27,594 nt of DNA from Lachnospiraceae bacterium (lineage in GTDB: Bacteria > Bacillota > Clostridia > Lachnospirales > Lachnospiraceae): NCBI GenBank assembly GCA_900752065.1, contig CAADTT010000127.1, positions 1 to 27,594 on the forward strand, read 5' to 3'. Each line of letters starts with the position of its first letter. The stretch's first letter is position 1. The translations under genes were made by a program, and so were the position numbers. Shown here piece after piece: positions 7,949-16,282 of the stretch. A model generated the notes under the pieces. The model did not search any database and was not told where the DNA came from. It was given only the letters and a program-made list of their open reading frames with translations.

Positions 7949-8948
7949 AATACTTACGGTGGTAATTCCCACCTATAACATTGAAAAATATATTGAAACC
8001 TGTCTGAACTCTTTTGTGATTCCGGAGGTGATGGAAAAACTGGAGGTTCTTGTGGTAAATGACGGATCAAAGGATAGTTCCGCTGTGCTGGCAAGAGCTT
8101 ATGAGGAGCGTTACCCGGATACCTTCCGCGTGATCGATAAAGAGAACGGAGGGCACGGTTCTACGATCAACCGGGGGCTTTTGGAAGCTGCCGGAACGTA
8201 TTTTAAGGTCGTGGACGGAGATGACTGGGTGGAGAGGGAACCATTTATCCGCCTGATGGAATGTCTGGAGCAGTCAGGTTCCGATGTCGTTCTTTCGAAT
8301 TATTATTGGGTGAATGACAGGACCGGGAAGAAAAAAGCAGAATTTCCGGAGCCGTTTCCCGGAGTAATTTACGGAAAAGAGTACCGCTTTTCGGAAATCA
8401 GTGATAAGATATTCATGAAAATGCATGCGGTTACTATGCGGACAGAGATGCTTCGGGGAAAGATTCCGCCGCTGGATGAGCACTGCTTTTATGTGGACAT
8501 GGAGTATGTGCTGTTTCCGGTGCCGCTGATTCGGACAGTGACCTGCGTGGATGCTTTTGTCTACATGTATCGTGTTGGACTGCCGGGACAGAGCATGAAT
8601 GTAAAGAATATGCAGAAGAACGCAGAGAATTTTGACAGGGTACTGAAACGTCTGTTCCGCTTTTACGAGGAGCAGCAGTCGGCGGATGCACCGGAATTTG
8701 TGATGGTTTATCTGGAGAATACCATCGGCAGAATGGCGGCGAGCAGATTTAAAATTTTCCTTAGTTTTCCTTATGAAAAAGAGATTCCGGCAAAAATGCG
8801 CAGGTTTGACGGAGAACTCCGGAAAAAGTATCCGAACATATACGGCGCGGTCAGAAACAGGGCTGTGCTCTTTCTGAGAAAGACAAATTACCGGACATAT
8901 TTTGCGGCCTGGATCGCTTATCAAATGAAAGAAGGGTTAAGAGGATGA
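7941..8948 (+). CDS. GT2 family glycosyltransferase
   Basis: A 335-residue GT2 enzyme: LTVVIPTYN (5-13), VNDGS (39-43), and VVDGDD (90-95) as the metal motif. It lacks the coiled-coil and basic-tail extension of the preceding three genes and ends with an aromatic, basic segment. The start overlaps the previous gene by 8 bp and its TGA overlaps the start of the ABC permease gene (ATGA). That tight packing suggests one translationally coupled block of transferases and exporter. The donor sugar cannot be read from the sequence. Confidence 0.9.
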   Translation: MNKILTVVIPTYNIEKYIETCLNSFVIPEVMEKLEVLVVNDGSKDSSAVLARAYEERYPDTFRVIDKENGGHGSTINRGLLEAAGTYFKVVDGDDWVEREPFIRLMECLEQSGSDVVLSNYYWVNDRTGKKKAEFPEPFPGVIYGKEYRFSEISDKIFMKMHAVTMRTEMLRGKIPPLDEHCFYVDMEYVLFPVPLIRTVTCVDAFVYMYRVGLPGQSMNVKNMQKNAENFDRVLKRLFRFYEEQQSADAPEFVMVYLENTIGRMAASRFKIFLSFPYEKEIPAKMRRFDGELRKKYPNIYGAVRNRAVLFLRKTNYRTYFAAWIAYQMKEGLRG

Positions 8949-9736
8949 GTATTTGGCAGGAAAGAATTCATGTGTTTATGCAGTATAAGAATCTGCTGAA
9001 ACAGCTTGTAAAGAGGGATCTGAAACTGAAGTACAGACGGAGTGTTCTGGGATATGTGTGGAGTGTTTTAAATCCGCTGCTTGTTATGATGATCATGACG
9101 CTGGTATTTTCCACGATGTTCGGCAGAGACGGGATCAAGAACTTCCCGGTATATCTGATCACCGGACGTACCATGTTTGAGTTTATGACCACTTCCACGA
9201 ATGCTTCCATGCGTTCCATTATAGGAAACTCGGCGCTCTTAAAGAAGTGTTATGTACCGAAATATATTTTTGTGCTGGCAAAGGTGACGAGTTCCCTGGT
9301 GGATTTTGTTTTTTCACTGGGTGCACTTGTGATTGTTATGGTATTTACCAGAGCAGACGTGACACCATATATTCTGCTGTCTCCCCTTGTGATCATCCAG
9401 CTCTTCCTGTTCTGCTGCGGGCTGGGATTTCTTCTGGCTTCCATGAATGTGTTTTTCAGGGATGTGCAGTATATTTATAAGGCAGTTACCACGGCGTGGA
9501 TGTACTTGACACCGATCTTTTATCCAATCACCAGACTGGATAAGGGACTTCAGATTTTTGTAAAAACCTGTAATCCGATGTATTATTATGTGGCGCAGTT
9601 CCGTGATCTTGTGTACAGCGGGCATTTTCCGGGTCCCCGTATCTTTTGGGGCGGCTGGCTGATCGGCATTGTTATGTTTGTCATCGGGATCCTTGTGTTT
9701 AAAAAGTCGCAGGACAAATTCATTCTTTATATTTAG
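8945..9736 (+). CDS. Polysaccharide ABC exporter, permease (Wzm/TagG type)
   Basis: A 263-residue ABC-2 type permease. An amphipathic N-terminal stretch with LVKRDLKLKYRRSVLGYVW (typical of this family) precedes about six membrane segments, clearest near 38-58, 70-85, 100-130, 138-165, 172-190 and 235-257. Together with the ATPase encoded 15 bp downstream it should form the exporter that moves the lipid-linked glycan across the membrane. The start overlaps the upstream transferase stop (ATGA). The pair implies ABC-dependent rather than Wzx/Wzy-dependent assembly, and no Wzx or Wzy is recognisable in the window. Confidence 0.93.
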   Translation: MSIWQERIHVFMQYKNLLKQLVKRDLKLKYRRSVLGYVWSVLNPLLVMMIMTLVFSTMFGRDGIKNFPVYLITGRTMFEFMTTSTNASMRSIIGNSALLKKCYVPKYIFVLAKVTSSLVDFVFSLGALVIVMVFTRADVTPYILLSPLVIIQLFLFCCGLGFLLASMNVFFRDVQYIYKAVTTAWMYLTPIFYPITRLDKGLQIFVKTCNPMYYYVAQFRDLVYSGHFPGPRIFWGGWLIGIVMFVIGILVFKKSQDKFILYI

Positions 9737-9751
9737 GAAGCGGGTGAGAAG

Positions 9752-10567
9752 ATGGAAGAAAACAAGTATGTGATTGACGTAGATCATGTAACGATCCGGT
9801 TTAACAAAGCAAATGCGAAAGTAGATAATCTGAAAGAATACTGTATCCGCCTGCTCAAAGGGGAACTGCTGTTTCAGGAATTCCTGGCGTTGAAGGATGT
9901 TTCCCTGAAGGTAAAGAAGGGGGAAGCCTGGGGGCTGATCGGCACAAATGGTTCCGGGAAGTCTACGCTTCTGAAAGCGATCAGCGGGATCATGAAGCCT
10001 TATAAGGGAACTATAACGATAGATGGAAACATTTCCCCGCTGATTGAGCTGGGCGCGGGATTTGATGCGAATCTGACAGCCAGAGAAAATATTTTTATGA
10101 ATGGAGCAGTGCTGGGATACTCGGAAAAAACGATGCAGGAGCATTTCAAGGAGATCGTAGATTTTGCGGATATCCGTGATTTTTTGGATTCCCCGATCAA
10201 GAATTATTCCTCCGGTATGAAGGCAAGGCTGGGATTTGCAGTAGCGACGATGGTGAAGCCGGAGATCCTGATCGTAGACGAAGTGCTTTCCGTGGGAGAT
10301 TTCCTTTTCCGGAGAAAGTGTATGAAGCGTATGGAAGAAATGCTTTCCGGCGGGACGACGCTGCTCTTTGTGTCGCATAATCTGGATCAGGTGAGAAATC
10401 TCTGTGACCATGCCATCTGGCTGGATCACGGTGAGACGATGATGATGGGAGATGCGCAGGAGGTATGTGATGCCTATCAGGCGATAGAGGACGAGAACAG
10501 CCCGGTAAACAGAAAAAAGCGGGCGAAAAGAGAAGCCAGGATGCAGAAAAAAGCAGCAGAGGAATAA
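9752..10567 (+). CDS. Polysaccharide ABC exporter, ATPase (Wzt/TagH type, short form)
   Basis: A 271-residue ATP-binding subunit. Walker A is GTNGSGKST (64-72), the signature is YSSGM (152-156), Walker B is ILIVDE (172-177) and the H-loop His is H209. The N-terminal region before Walker A, with NLKEY and an inserted loop, is typical of the TagH/Wzt group. It ends soon after the ATPase domain with a Lys/Arg-rich tail (about 253-271) and has no C-terminal carbohydrate-binding domain of the long Wzt kind. Export is therefore unlikely to depend on recognition of a modified chain end by this subunit. It follows the permease by 15 bp and precedes the Galf transferase by 12 bp. Confidence 0.94.
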   Translation: MEENKYVIDVDHVTIRFNKANAKVDNLKEYCIRLLKGELLFQEFLALKDVSLKVKKGEAWGLIGTNGSGKSTLLKAISGIMKPYKGTITIDGNISPLIELGAGFDANLTARENIFMNGAVLGYSEKTMQEHFKEIVDFADIRDFLDSPIKNYSSGMKARLGFAVATMVKPEILIVDEVLSVGDFLFRRKCMKRMEEMLSGGTTLLFVSHNLDQVRNLCDHAIWLDHGETMMMGDAQEVCDAYQAIEDENSPVNRKKRAKREARMQKKAAEE

Positions 10568-10579
10568 ACAGGAGAAGAT

Positions 10580-12391
10580 ATGGATTTAAAAAGAATTGTA
10601 TTGCCTACCGGGGTGGGGGCAGAAGAGGAATTGTATTACCGCAGAGATGGGAAGGTGGCTGTAGATGCAGACGGAAGCCTGAGATTCGGATTGGACGGGA
10701 GAGCAGGCTTTGATACGTATTTTAATGGATTTTCCACGGGGAAATGGGCAAAGTACACGATCGTGGACAAGATTCAGCTTATGCTGGAGTTTCAGGGGAC
10801 GTTTGCTGTCGAGCTGGTCTATCAGTGCCTGAAAGACGGAGAAGTCTGTGAAGAACTGCTGGAAAGCAGAGAAATTACCGGAAACGGCAGAACGAAAGCA
10901 AGATTTGAATTCGGTGCGAACAGGACGGAGGGAATCTATGCGTTCCGGTGTCAGGCGCTGGCGGAGGATGGTGTGCTTTTTGGAGGGTGGTATCTCAGCG
11001 AAAATCTTATGCCTTCTGATCTGAATGTGAATCTGATGGTAGACATCTGTACCTTTAAGCGTGAAGAATATGTATACCGGAATCTGAAGCTCTTAAAGGA
11101 TAAAATTCTGGAAAATCCAGAATCCCCCCTGTACCGTCATATGTATGTGCATATTTCGGACAATGCGAAGACGCTGGATCTATCCGTGGCGGACGGTGAT
11201 TTTGTGAAAATCTCGCCGAACAAAAATGCCGGGGGTGTGGGAGGATTTACCAGAGGAATCATCGAGGCGATGAGCCGGGCAAAGGAGCGGGATATCAGCC
11301 ATGTGCTGCTGATGGATGATGATGCCATGATCGAGCCGGCAAGTCTGGAAACAACCTATACTTTTTTAACAGTATTGAAGGATGAATATAAGGATTATAC
11401 GCTGGCAGGCTCGATTCTTCAGCTAAATAAGCCTTATCTTCAATATGAGGCGGGAGCTCAGTGGAACGAGGGCGCAATCGAGGCATTGAAACATAAGACA
11501 GATCTCAGGGATGTGAAGATCCTCCTCAGGAACGAGGAAGAGACGGATAAAGTGGAATATGCCGGATGGTGGTATTGCTGTATCCCGTTGTCAGTGATCG
11601 GAAAAGATAATCTGCCGCTTCCCCTGTTTATCCACAGGGATGATGTGGAGTATGGGCTGCGGACAGGAAAGGGCTTTATCTACCTGAATGGCGTGGGCGT
11701 ATGGCATGAGGCTTTTGAGAATAAAGTGTCGGGAACGATGGAATATTATGATATCAGGAACCACTGTATCGTAAATGCCATCCACTGCCCGAATTATTCT
11801 ACACGAAAGCTGAAAACGATGCTTTTGAAATGGAGTACTTCGAATATCGTGAAATACCGCTATCAGTATGTGGATATGAATATACGGGGACTGGAGGACT
11901 TTCTCAAGGGAGCGGACTGGTTTATGCAGCAGGAGCCGGTGGCGCTGCATGCCGAGATCAGTAAGATGAATTACAAGGCGCAGCCGAAGGAAACGTATTT
12001 CGGTTACAAGGGCATCAAAGAGGAGGATTTTGATTGGGAGAAGCTGATCACGCCGGATGCATCTGATTTTATTCCTGTGTGGAAGAAGATCCTGCATCTG
12101 CTGGTGGCAAACGGCTATATTCTTCCCTCGAAGAAAAAGAAGGTTCCTGTGGTGCCGCCTTATAACAACGTTTATAAAATGTTCCGCCTTTCAGAAGCAA
12201 TTATGGCGGATTCAGCGGGAAATTCCGTGTCTACGAAACGCAGCATAAAAAGAATGTTTTCGTGTTATCGGGACTTGTTCCGGGTGATGCGCCGGATCAG
12301 AAAAGAGTATGAACCTGCGGCGCAGTCCTTCCGGGATCATTACCGGGAGATGATAAGCCTGGATTTCTGGAGAAAATACCTTGACCTGTGA
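10580..12391 (+). CDS. GlfT2-like galactofuranosyltransferase (GT2)
   Basis: A 603-residue enzyme expected to polymerise or add galactofuranose from UDP-Galf. The N-terminal 140 residues form a beta-rich domain as in mycobacterial GlfT2, followed by the GT-A core. Matching GlfT2 motifs are DDD (246-248), the tandem Trp W330-W331, RDDVEYGLR (353-361) carrying the presumed catalytic Asp/Glu, and H376 in VWHEAF. A helical C-terminal region follows. UDP-galactopyranose mutase is encoded 1.5 kb downstream, which strongly supports Galf as donor. The stop codon lies inside the left arm (12383-12392) of an inverted repeat that opens the repeat region downstream. Whether it is polymerising or adds single residues is unknown. 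Confidence 0.88.
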   Translation: MDLKRIVLPTGVGAEEELYYRRDGKVAVDADGSLRFGLDGRAGFDTYFNGFSTGKWAKYTIVDKIQLMLEFQGTFAVELVYQCLKDGEVCEELLESREITGNGRTKARFEFGANRTEGIYAFRCQALAEDGVLFGGWYLSENLMPSDLNVNLMVDICTFKREEYVYRNLKLLKDKILENPESPLYRHMYVHISDNAKTLDLSVADGDFVKISPNKNAGGVGGFTRGIIEAMSRAKERDISHVLLMDDDAMIEPASLETTYTFLTVLKDEYKDYTLAGSILQLNKPYLQYEAGAQWNEGAIEALKHKTDLRDVKILLRNEEETDKVEYAGWWYCCIPLSVIGKDNLPLPLFIHRDDVEYGLRTGKGFIYLNGVGVWHEAFENKVSGTMEYYDIRNHCIVNAIHCPNYSTRKLKTMLLKWSTSNIVKYRYQYVDMNIRGLEDFLKGADWFMQQEPVALHAEISKMNYKAQPKETYFGYKGIKEEDFDWEKLITPDASDFIPVWKKILHLLVANGYILPSKKKKVPVVPPYNNVYKMFRLSEAIMADSAGNSVSTKRSIKRMFSCYRDLFRVMRRIRKEYEPAAQSFRDHYREMISLDFWRKYLDL

Positions 12392-12442
12392 GCAGGAAAG
12401 GGAAGTCGAGCGAAGCGAGACCTCACTTTCATCTCACAGGTC
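12383..12442. repeat. Inverted repeat spanning the glfT2 stop codon
   Basis: Seen directly: GACCTGTGAG (12383-12392) and CTCACAGGTC (12433-12442) are a perfect 10-bp inverted repeat; the left arm contains the last two codons and TGA of the galactofuranosyltransferase gene. The right arm occurs again 116 bp later as part of the tandem repeat, but the left arm does not. No T-run follows, so this is not a standard terminator; it could protect the mRNA 3' end or mark the end of an inserted element. Confidence 0.6.
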
Positions 12443-12636
12443 AGCGACAGAATCAGGGAGTGCGAAGCACGGCAGACGCGAAGCGGCTGGATTCTGGAGA
12501 GGAAGGAGCAGGAAAGGGAAGTCGAGCGAAGCGAGACCTCACTTTCACCTCACAGGTCAGCGACAGAATCAGGGAGTGCGAAGCACGGCAGACGCGGAGC
12601 GGCTGGATTCTGGAGAGGAAGGAGCAGGAAAGGGAA
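12390..12636. repeat. 116-bp tandem direct repeat (2.1 copies) with Y-shaped hairpins
   Basis: Copies run 12390-12505 and 12506-12621, then the first 15 bp of a third copy (12622-12636). I see two differences between the copies (T/C in CTTTCAYCTCAC, and A/G in CGCGRAGCG). Each copy has an outer 7-bp stem CAGAATC/GATTCTG (12448-12454 with 12490-12496; 12564-12570 with 12606-12612). The outer stem encloses two hairpins, GTGC-GAA-GCAC and CGC-GRA-GCG. The period is not a multiple of three, so no reading frame runs unchanged through the copies. The purine-rich end of the unit supplies the ribosome binding site for the gene at 12644. Confidence 0.9.
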
Positions 12637-12643
12637 ACAAGCG

Positions 12644-13837
12644 ATGGATAAGAAAAAGGATGTGGCGATTTTCGGATTGTGGTGGAGCTGGAACTATGGC
12701 AGCATCATGACCTACTATGCCCTTTACCGCACGATAAAAGAGATGGGGTATTCGGTTACGATGATCGACCGTCCGGGTTTTAAGCCGGATGCACCGATCT
12801 ACCATTCTCACGGCAGAAGATTTGCAAAAGAACATTATGAGGCAATCACGCCTGTTTTTGGCTTCCGCGAAATGCGGGAGCTAAATGCATATGCAGATAC
12901 TTTTGTGATGGGCTCTGATCAGGTGTGGAATTACGGGATCAGCCGTCATTATCACGGCGGATTATTTTTTAACTTTCTGGACGATGACAAGCGGCGTCTG
13001 TCCTATGCGGCATCCTTCGGGCATCCCGGCTTTTTTGCACCGGAGGAGGAGATCGCTGTCACGAAAGGATATCTGGAAAAGTTTGACGGGATCTCCGTGC
13101 GGGAGAAGGATGCGGTGGGCGTGGTGAACCACACCTTTGGATTACAGGCAGTCCGCGTGCTGGACCCGGTGTTTCTTATTCATAAAAAGATATATCATGA
13201 GCTGGCCCAAAAATCAGAGGCGAAGCGTCATCCTCTGGTAAAAGGAGCGTATATGGCGGTCTATATTCTGGACGGCAATCCGGAAAAAAAAGCGGCAGCT
13301 CAGTACCTGTCGGAAAAACTGGGGCTTCCCATGGTAGTCCTGCTGGATGGAACGATGCCCAAATTTGAAGAACACAGAAAAAAAGTGGATTTATCCCCGG
13401 CAGCGGAGAATCTACAGGTGGAGGACTGGCTGTACTATATGGAGAATTGCAGTTATCTGTTTACGGACTCCTGCCATGGGGCGAGCTTTGCAATCATCCA
13501 TGAAAAACCCTTTGTCTGCGTAAAAAACAGGGACAGGGGAATCTCCCGGTTTGAGTCCCTGGGGGATGTGTTTGGACTTTGTGACAGGTTTGTGGAAGAT
13601 CCTCTGGAGGTGCAGCGCAGAGAGGAACTTTTGGAAGCTCCGGATTATGGGCGGGTAAACCGGATCCTGGAGAGCGAAAGAGAGCGTTCCCTGAAATGGC
13701 TGTCGGAGACTCTGAAAAAGCCGGTGCTGCCTGTGGGAGAAAAAGGAAATGTCTATGTTCCGCCGAAAAGACCGGTGCATGATTTTGCAGCCAGATGTTA
13801 TCGGCTGCTGAAGCGGATTTACCGTAAACTCTTCTGA
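12644..13837 (+). CDS. Polysaccharide pyruvyl transferase (PPT) family protein
   Basis: A 397-residue protein of the PS_pyruv_trans/WcaK/CsaB fold. The N-terminal Rossmann-like half carries NYGSIMTYYAL (17-27) and a GSDQVWNYG motif (90-98). The C-terminal half carries the family TDSCHGASFA motif (274-283) with H278. Characterised members transfer pyruvate from phosphoenolpyruvate to glycan sugars as a ketal, but many locus-encoded members are uncharacterised, so the reaction here is inferred. It is a clear paralogue of the gene at 16283: both have NYGSI.TYYAL near the N-terminus, GSDQ(V/I)WNYG and the HG motif. The ATG follows the purine-rich end of the 116-bp repeat (GGAAAGGG), so its translation signal is repeat-derived. 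It sits between the two galactofuranose genes. Confidence 0.88.
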   Translation: MDKKKDVAIFGLWWSWNYGSIMTYYALYRTIKEMGYSVTMIDRPGFKPDAPIYHSHGRRFAKEHYEAITPVFGFREMRELNAYADTFVMGSDQVWNYGISRHYHGGLFFNFLDDDKRRLSYAASFGHPGFFAPEEEIAVTKGYLEKFDGISVREKDAVGVVNHTFGLQAVRVLDPVFLIHKKIYHELAQKSEAKRHPLVKGAYMAVYILDGNPEKKAAAQYLSEKLGLPMVVLLDGTMPKFEEHRKKVDLSPAAENLQVEDWLYYMENCSYLFTDSCHGASFAIIHEKPFVCVKNRDRGISRFESLGDVFGLCDRFVEDPLEVQRREELLEAPDYGRVNRILESERERSLKWLSETLKKPVLPVGEKGNVYVPPKRPVHDFAARCYRLLKRIYRKLF

Positions 13838-13932
13838 CAGATTGGAAAGATCCAGGGGATTGAGGAGATACGTACAGATATGGAGATCATTTAACAGGAC
13901 TGCACCGATGCGCTGGGCTGTGTGCAGGAAAA

Positions 13933-13940
13933 GAAGGAGG
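13933..13940 (+). promoter_or_regulatory. Ribosome binding site deciding the ATG start at 13946
   Basis: GAAGGAGG lies 5 bp before ATG 13946. An upstream in-frame GTG at 13922 lies before this site and is rejected as the start; the flavin-binding fold also begins right at MKYDYLVVGAG. Confidence 0.82.
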
Positions 13941-13945
13941 TTACT

Positions 13946-15049
13946 ATGAAGTATGATTATCTGGTAGTCGGAGCGGGACTTTACGGCGCCGTGTTCGCTT
14001 ATGAGGCAAAAAAGGCAGGAAAGACCTGCCTTGTGATCGACAGGAGAGAGCACATTGCCGGAAATGTTTACTGCGAAAATGTAGATGGCATTAACGTACA
14101 CAAATATGGCGCGCATATTTTCCATACCAGCAGCAAAGAGGTCTGGGAATATATCAACCAGTTTGCAGAGTTTAATAACTATATCAATTCTCCGGTGGCA
14201 GTATATAAGGATGAACTGTACAACCTTCCGTTTAATATGAATACCTTCAGTAAAATGTGGGGGATAAAGACGCCGGCAGAGGCAAAAGCAAAGATTGATG
14301 AGCAGCGGGCCGAGCTTCAGATCACGGAGCCGAAAAATCTGGAGGAGCAGGCGCTCTCCCTGGCGGGAAGAGATGTCTATGAGAAGCTGATCAAGGGTTA
14401 TACGGAGAAGCAGTGGGGACGTCCCTGTACGGAGCTGCCCTCCTTTATTATTAAACGTCTGCCGTTCCGGTTTGTGTATGATAACAACTATTTCAATGAC
14501 CGGTATCAGGGAATTCCGATTGGAGGATATACAAAGATCGTAGAAAAGATGCTGGATGGGATTCCTGTGAAGCTGAACACGGATTATTTCGACTTTATCA
14601 AAGAGAATCCGGATATTGCAGACAAGACACTGTTTACCGGAATGATCGATGAGTTTTATGGCTATAAGCTGGGAGCGCTCCAGTACCGTACCGTGCGCTT
14701 CGAGACAGAAAAGCTGGAGATGGAAAATTATCAGGGAAATGCGGTGGTAAATTATACAGACAGGGAGGTTCCCTATACGAGAATCATAGAGCATAAGCAT
14801 TTCGAGTTCGGAAAGCAGCCGGTGACTGTTATTTCCAGAGAGTATTCTTCCGAGTGGAAGCCGGGAATCGAGCCATATTATCCCATCAATGATGAGAAGA
14901 ATAACGGGCTGTTTGCGAAATACCGCGAGCTGGCGGACAAAGAAGAAAAGGTCATTTTCGGCGGCCGTCTGGGAAATTATAAGTATTATGATATGGACAA
15001 GACGATAGAGGCGGCGCTGGCGCTGGTAAAGACAGAGCTGGCAGGCTGA
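13946..15049 (+). CDS. glf: UDP-galactopyranose mutase
   Basis: A 367-residue flavoenzyme that converts UDP-galactopyranose into UDP-galactofuranose in the cytoplasm. The FAD-binding Rossmann motif VVGAGLYG is at 7-14, followed by IDRREHIAGN (31-40), the family segment YGAHIFHT (54-61), GYTEKQWG in the middle domain, and GGRLGNYKYYDMD near the C-terminus. The length is typical of bacterial Glf. The start at 13946 is set by GAAGGAGG 5 bp upstream and by the position of the Rossmann fold. It supplies the donor for the GlfT2-like enzyme at 10580. It follows the first PPT gene after a 108-bp gap in which I see no convincing promoter. Confidence 0.96.
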   Translation: MKYDYLVVGAGLYGAVFAYEAKKAGKTCLVIDRREHIAGNVYCENVDGINVHKYGAHIFHTSSKEVWEYINQFAEFNNYINSPVAVYKDELYNLPFNMNTFSKMWGIKTPAEAKAKIDEQRAELQITEPKNLEEQALSLAGRDVYEKLIKGYTEKQWGRPCTELPSFIIKRLPFRFVYDNNYFNDRYQGIPIGGYTKIVEKMLDGIPVKLNTDYFDFIKENPDIADKTLFTGMIDEFYGYKLGALQYRTVRFETEKLEMENYQGNAVVNYTDREVPYTRIIEHKHFEFGKQPVTVISREYSSEWKPGIEPYYPINDEKNNGLFAKYRELADKEEKVIFGGRLGNYKYYDMDKTIEAALALVKTELAG

Positions 15050-15088
15050 TCTGCCCGGAAGACGGAAAGAAACCAGGGAGGGAAAAGG

Positions 15089-16276
15089 ATGCCCGTAGAA
15101 TGTAAAAATATTCGGATATTGCCGGAGGAACGGTGCTGCGGCTGTGCGGCATGCTTTAACAGTTGTCCGGTCAATGCCATAGAGATGAGAGAAAATGAGG
15201 ATGGTTTTCTGTATCCTTATGTAAAGGAAGAGGTGTGCATCAACTGCGGAAAATGTGTGAGAGCCTGCCCGGAGCTGACGCCGGAATTTTCAAACAGAAA
15301 AGAGCCCGCCTGTTATGCGGCTTACGCGGAGGATGCGGTACGGATGAAGAGTTCGTCCGGAGGAATCTTTACGCTGCTGGCGGAAAGCGTTTTGGAGAAG
15401 GGCGGCTGTGTCTGCGGCGTAGTGATGGATGAGGATTTCACGGCCGTTCATAAGATCATTCATACAAAAGAAGAACTGGCCGGGATGCGCGGTTCAAAAT
15501 ATGTGCAGAGCAAAGTCGGAACCGCCTACCGGGAGGTGAAGAGGCTTCTGGAGGAAGGAAAACAGGTGCTTTTCTGCGGCGTTCCCTGCCAGGTGGCGGG
15601 GCTGAAGGGATTTCTTTCCAGAGATTATGAAAATCTGCTGACGGCGGATGTGGTATGTCACGGCGTTCCGTCGCCGGGTGTGTTCCGAAAATACCGGATG
15701 GAAACGTATGGGGATCAGCTTGCAGATTTTCAGTTCCGCACGAAAGAGTTCGGGCATAACTGCAACCACTGCATCGCCACGCTGAAAAACGGGAAGCGGG
15801 TGGTAGGCAATCAGGAGAATGATGCTTATGAGAGGGCCTTTCATACGTCCCTGATGCTGAGAAGCTCCTGCGGTGAGTGCAGCTTCGCTCCCACACCGCG
15901 GCAGGGCGACCTGACTCTGGGAGATTTCTGGCATATCGGAAAATACAATCCGGATTTTCCGGACGAAAAGGGAATTTCTCTTGTATTGCTGAACAGCGAA
16001 AAGGGGGAAAATGTCTGGAAGGAAATCCGGCCCCGGTTGAAATTCTGTGAACCGGTGCCTGTGGAATTTACCTTAAAGCATAACCGGTTCCGCAGCAAGA
16101 TCCGGATACCGGAGGGGCGGGAGAAATTTTTTGAGGAGAACCGGACGCATACTTTAAAAAAAGCGGTAGAGCTGGCGAGCGGACAGAAATTTTCCAGAAA
16201 GGCGGCTTTTAAGCGGTGGGTGAAGCGAACGCTTCCGGATGGAGCCATAGAGCTTGCAAAGAAGCTGAAAGGATAG
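15089..16276 (+). CDS. F420-hydrogenase/dehydrogenase beta subunit (FrhB)-like iron-sulfur flavoprotein
   Basis: A 395-residue predicted redox protein. The N-terminal ferredoxin domain has two complete [4Fe-4S] motifs: C16, C19, C22, C26-Pro and C50, C53, C56, C60-Pro. FrhB N-terminal features follow from about 75, with SSSGGIF (88-94) and GVPCQVAGL (164-172). The FrhB C-terminal domain has C190, then CGEC (261-264) and LGDFW (277-281). Known FrhB relatives bind FAD and iron-sulfur clusters and pass electrons to or from F420 or other acceptors. Lachnospiraceae are not known for F420, so another electron carrier is likely (inference). A similar domain is fused to a PPT domain at 20519, and a PPT gene lies 6 bp downstream. 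A role in reductive modification of a glycan or nucleotide sugar is plausible but unproven. Confidence 0.87.
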   Translation: MPVECKNIRILPEERCCGCAACFNSCPVNAIEMRENEDGFLYPYVKEEVCINCGKCVRACPELTPEFSNRKEPACYAAYAEDAVRMKSSSGGIFTLLAESVLEKGGCVCGVVMDEDFTAVHKIIHTKEELAGMRGSKYVQSKVGTAYREVKRLLEEGKQVLFCGVPCQVAGLKGFLSRDYENLLTADVVCHGVPSPGVFRKYRMETYGDQLADFQFRTKEFGHNCNHCIATLKNGKRVVGNQENDAYERAFHTSLMLRSSCGECSFAPTPRQGDLTLGDFWHIGKYNPDFPDEKGISLVLLNSEKGENVWKEIRPRLKFCEPVPVEFTLKHNRFRSKIRIPEGREKFFEENRTHTLKKAVELASGQKFSRKAAFKRWVKRTLPDGAIELAKKLKG

Positions 16277-16282
16277 AAAAAG

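Noticed and set aside
12390..12636. Possible CRISPR array
   Set aside because: The 116-bp units are contiguous with no unique spacers, and no cas genes are present.
12381..12710. Open reading frames of 87 and 109 codons across the tandem repeat
   Set aside because: They are made of the repeat unit read in shifting frames, are rich in Arg/Glu/Ser, overlap the next gene and have no family resemblance.
13838..13945. Promoter in the gap before glf
   Set aside because: No -35/-10 pair with acceptable spacing was found.
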